Shown here: positions 6,875-8,542 of the stretch, piece after piece
How positions within the stretch are numbered: the first letter of the stretch is position 1
Layout of the letters: each line of letters begins with the position of its first letter
Assembly: GCA_964572965.1 (NCBI GenBank)
Contig: CAZNHL010000116.1
Coordinates: forward strand, 1-8,542
Source of the DNA: CAZNHL01 sp964572965
GTDB lineage: Bacteria; Bacteroidota; Bacteroidia; Cytophagales; UBA9547
Length of the DNA: 8,542 nucleotides
Direction of reading: 5' to 3'
Made by a program: the position numbers and the translations under genes
The notes under the pieces: generated by a model
The model's input: the letters and a program-made list of their open reading frames with translations, nothing else
What the model was told of the DNA's origin: nothing
The model's database searches: none

Positions 6875-7522
6875 ATGAAAAGTAAACGGGTAAAACTTGT
6901 ATTAAAAATAGTCTCTGCTATCGCTATCCTTTCGATACTGGCCATGTGGTTTTCAAATAAGCTAATTTTGAAAAGCGCGGAAGGAAAAACGTTCAGCAAA
7001 GTTTCTGAAACACCTTATGTAAAAACAGGTTTATTACTTGGTACATCCAAACTTACCAAACACGGCAATATCAATCACTATTTTCAAAACCGAATTAACG
7101 CTACTACGGAATTGTTCAAATCGGGTAAGATAAAATACCTGATTATCAGCGGAGACAATGGCAAAGAGACCTACGACGAACCTACTGACATGAAACAGGC
7201 CCTTATCCAAAATGGCATAGACTCCACCAGGATTTTTCTCGATTATGCAGGCTTCAGAACTTTCGACAGTATGATAAGAGCCAAAGAAATATTCGGGCAG
7301 GACAGTCTTCTGATTATATCACAGCAATTCCATAATGAAAGAGCGCTTTACATTGCTGAAAAATATGGTATCAGCGCTTATGGTTACAATGCTGCTGATG
7401 TAGAAAAACATTACAGCACCAAAACTAATATCCGTGAGAAATTTGCCCGGGTGAAAGTAATACTGGATTTCATTTTCGGGACTAAGCCTAAATTTCTAGG
7501 CAAAAAAATAACGATTGAATAG
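6875..7522 (+). CDS. sanA: SanA-like DUF218 envelope protein
   Basis: A 215-residue member of the SanA/YdcF (DUF218) family. One N-terminal membrane anchor (about residues 10-26) is followed by a domain facing outward. Family landmarks are LLLGTSK (53-59), GNINHYFQNRI (64-74), YLIISGDNG (88-96), YDEPTDM (100-106), LDYAGFRTFDS (122-132), IISQQFHNERALYIA (147-161) and KPKFLG (204-209). From memory these agree closely, in order, with E. coli SanA, which is linked to envelope barrier function and vancomycin tolerance at high temperature. Its biochemical activity is not established. It lies 31 bases behind the histidine kinase on the same strand and is probably co-transcribed, so that kinase may be involved in envelope homeostasis (inference). 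A hairpin about 60 bases downstream may end the operon. Confidence 0.88.
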   Translation: MKSKRVKLVLKIVSAIAILSILAMWFSNKLILKSAEGKTFSKVSETPYVKTGLLLGTSKLTKHGNINHYFQNRINATTELFKSGKIKYLIISGDNGKETYDEPTDMKQALIQNGIDSTRIFLDYAGFRTFDSMIRAKEIFGQDSLLIISQQFHNERALYIAEKYGISAYGYNAADVEKHYSTKTNIREKFARVKVILDFIFGTKPKFLGKKITIE

Positions 7523-7580
7523 TACTGAAATACATATCACCTCTGCCAGTCTTTCTATCAGACACAAAGTTACAGAGACC

Positions 7581-7603
7581 CTCACTTAAAAATAAGTGAG
7601 TTT
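7581..7603 (+). terminator. Probable terminator of the kinase-sanA operon
   Basis: CTCACTTA (7581-7588) and TAAGTGAG (7593-7600) form a perfect 8-bp stem with an AAAA loop, followed by TTT then AAAA. The T tract is short, so termination strength is uncertain. It is the only good hairpin in the 177 bases between sanA and the next gene. Confidence 0.5.
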
Positions 7604-7645
7604 AAAACCATTTAGTAACCGCTAAAATCATCTAAAGACGCTAAA

Positions 7646-7662
7646 TTGGCACAAAAATTGAA
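7646..7662 (+). promoter_or_regulatory. Sigma-54-like promoter
   Basis: TTGGCAC (7646-7652), five As, then TTGAA matches the -24/-12 sigma-54 (RpoN) layout TGGCAC-N5-TTGCW. The spacing between the GG and the -12 doublet is exactly ten bases. The only mismatch in the core is GA in place of GC at -12. Transcription would start near 7673, about 27 bases before the ATG at 7700. No TAnnTTTG box is seen here. Two CGCTAAA direct repeats (7620-7626, 7639-7645) lie just upstream, though closer than usual activator sites. Confidence 0.5.
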
Positions 7663-7699
7663 ATCTTTTCCGAAAGAAAAAGGTTGATAGAAAAGAAAT

Positions 7700-8131
7700 A
7701 TGCTTAAGTTACTATTCACCAACACATTACTATTACTGTCCATTATTTGTTTTGGGCAGCAGTCAACCATTGCTGCAAAATTCCCCGAGTCCATTAGCTA
7801 TAAACAAGGAGTGCTGCTTGATTCTATTTTCCGTGTGGACGACATTAGTGCTATTACTATCAAATTTGAAAACAGTAAACATAAGCTGAATCATACTGAA
7901 CTGACTGAGTTCAAAAAAATGCTAAAGCAATCTTCTTCTGCAGGTGGCTTACAGGCTAAACCAGGACATGTTTTCCTGGAATTAACCTTTAAAGATGGCA
8001 GCCAGTGCATGGTTTACGGTACAAGGGGCTTAGTTAATTTTGACACTGGCCTGGACAGATGGAACAATCATTTTAAGGGTTCTTTTGCCTTGCCACAAGA
8101 AATTGATTTAGACTACCTTGATCAGATTTAA
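7700..8131 (+). CDS. Secreted protein of unknown function
   Basis: A 143-residue protein I do not recognise. Residues 1-19 are a signal peptide (MLKLLFTNTLLLLSIICFG, cut before QQ). The Cys at 17 is not in a convincing lipobox, so it is probably not a lipoprotein. The mature part mixes beta-like stretches (ISAITIKFEN, HVFLELTFKDGSQCMVYG) with a charged helix (LTEFKKMLKQS), and ends acidic (EIDLDYLDQI). It could be a small beta-sandwich envelope protein. The ATG is the only good start before the signal peptide. A sigma-54-like promoter lies 38-54 bases upstream. A 47-residue membrane protein starts 14 bases after its stop, so the two are probably one transcript. Confidence 0.75.
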   Translation: MLKLLFTNTLLLLSIICFGQQSTIAAKFPESISYKQGVLLDSIFRVDDISAITIKFENSKHKLNHTELTEFKKMLKQSSSAGGLQAKPGHVFLELTFKDGSQCMVYGTRGLVNFDTGLDRWNNHFKGSFALPQEIDLDYLDQI

Positions 8132-8145
8132 TTCTTAAGTAATAT

Positions 8146-8289
8146 ATGAAGGTTAAAATCGGCGATACAATTTATTACATGGCAATTGGCAATTGGTATT
8201 CCTTTGCAGCAAACATTCTCGTAATTGGTCTGTGTATTTATGGAATCTACTGGCTGGTTCAAAAAGCCCAAAAGAATCGTAGTCTTTAA
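8146..8289 (+). CDS. Small single-pass membrane protein (47 aa)
   Basis: A short frame MKVKIGDTIYYMAIGNWY... to ...KNRSL. It has one strong membrane helix (about residues 18-38, FAANILVIGLCIYGIYWLV) followed by a basic tail QKAQKNRSL, suggesting the C-terminus is cytoplasmic. It follows the secreted-protein gene by 14 bases on the same strand. No strong Shine-Dalgarno is present, which is normal in Bacteroidota. Function unknown. The clear helix with a positive-inside tail and the operon position argue for a real gene, but its shortness leaves doubt. Confidence 0.55.
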   Translation: MKVKIGDTIYYMAIGNWYSFAANILVIGLCIYGIYWLVQKAQKNRSL

Positions 8290-8361
8290 CAAACTGAACA
8301 GCTAAAGCCCTTCAACATTAGAGAACAACAATCTCTCAAAATTTCACAATCAATTCACTAT

Positions 8362-8381
8362 AAAAAAACCGATACAGGTTT
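8362..8381 (-). terminator. Possible minus-strand terminator
   Basis: On the minus strand AAACC (8377-8381), a 6-base loop and GGTTT (8366-8370) run directly into four more Ts (8362-8365). Two G-T pairs may extend the stem. A second small hairpin GGGT-TAT-ACCC lies at 8384-8394. It may end a minus-strand gene entering from beyond 8542. Bases 8290-8542 hold no credible reading frame on either strand. Confidence 0.4.
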
Positions 8382-8440
8382 CCGGGTTATACCCAAGGCT
8401 ACAACTTGACAGCTTTTACATTCTCATTCTAAAACTATAA

Positions 8441-8480
8441 TTCTGGTTTATACTATAATAGCCCACAGTATAAACCAGAA
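8441..8480. repeat. Strong 14-bp hairpin in the right-end intergenic region
   Basis: TTCTGGTTTATACT (8441-8454) and its perfect reverse complement (8467-8480) surround a 12-base loop. There is no T run on either side, so it is not a standard intrinsic terminator. It could be an operator, an mRNA stabilising stem or a small dispersed palindrome. Confidence 0.6.
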
Positions 8481-8542
8481 GCTACATACTACACCAGACC
8501 ATTCAAAAAACTTATTGTTTTCTTAACACAATTTATTCTCTT

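Overview
The window looks like a draft-quality piece of a Bacteroidota chromosome, most likely from the Cytophagales/Sphingobacteriales side. Lineage is inferred from gene style, not from a marker search. Supporting signs are a low GC content by eye, a Bacteroidota-type promoter (TTTG, 19 bases, TAnnTTTG) in front of atpD, a CarboxypepD_reg-like secreted protein, a WG-repeat protein, and a histidine kinase with the AHQLGTPLS variant H-box. Assembly defects are visible: two 10-N gaps and a fold-back (inverted) junction at the extreme left end.

Left part (1-1349): the 5' two-thirds of atpD on the minus strand, broken by an N gap and ending artificially where the sequence folds back on itself. 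Its promoter follows, then a 207-bp intergenic repeat element (copy A). Middle (1350-2713): a divergent pair, a small ArsR-type regulator on minus and a secreted carboxypeptidase-regulatory-like-domain protein on plus. This pair is bracketed by copy A and a second, diverged copy (B) of the same element in the same orientation. Each copy has imperfect terminal inverted repeats. I do not recognise the family, and it is the best candidate here for something undescribed.

Right of that, on minus, are hemA (glutamyl-tRNA reductase, first committed step of C5 tetrapyrrole synthesis) and, downstream of it, a secreted WG-repeat protein. The WG gene is split into two frames by an N gap. Removing the gap together with a 9-base duplicated flank restores one 485-residue frame with a signal peptide. 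The intrinsic terminator after hemA lies inside the signal-peptide codons of the WG gene. The hemA promoter region carries an inverted repeat whose arms fall on the -33 and -7 positions.

On plus, a membrane histidine kinase (5665) is followed after 31 bases by a SanA-like DUF218 envelope protein, probably as one operon with a hairpin behind it. A sigma-54-like promoter then precedes a small secreted protein of unknown function and a 47-residue membrane protein. The last 250 bases are non-coding and contain a possible minus-strand terminator and a strong 14-bp hairpin.

No classical mobile element, CRISPR array, tRNA or rRNA was seen. Apart from the A/B repeats the content is mostly ordinary housekeeping and envelope genes.
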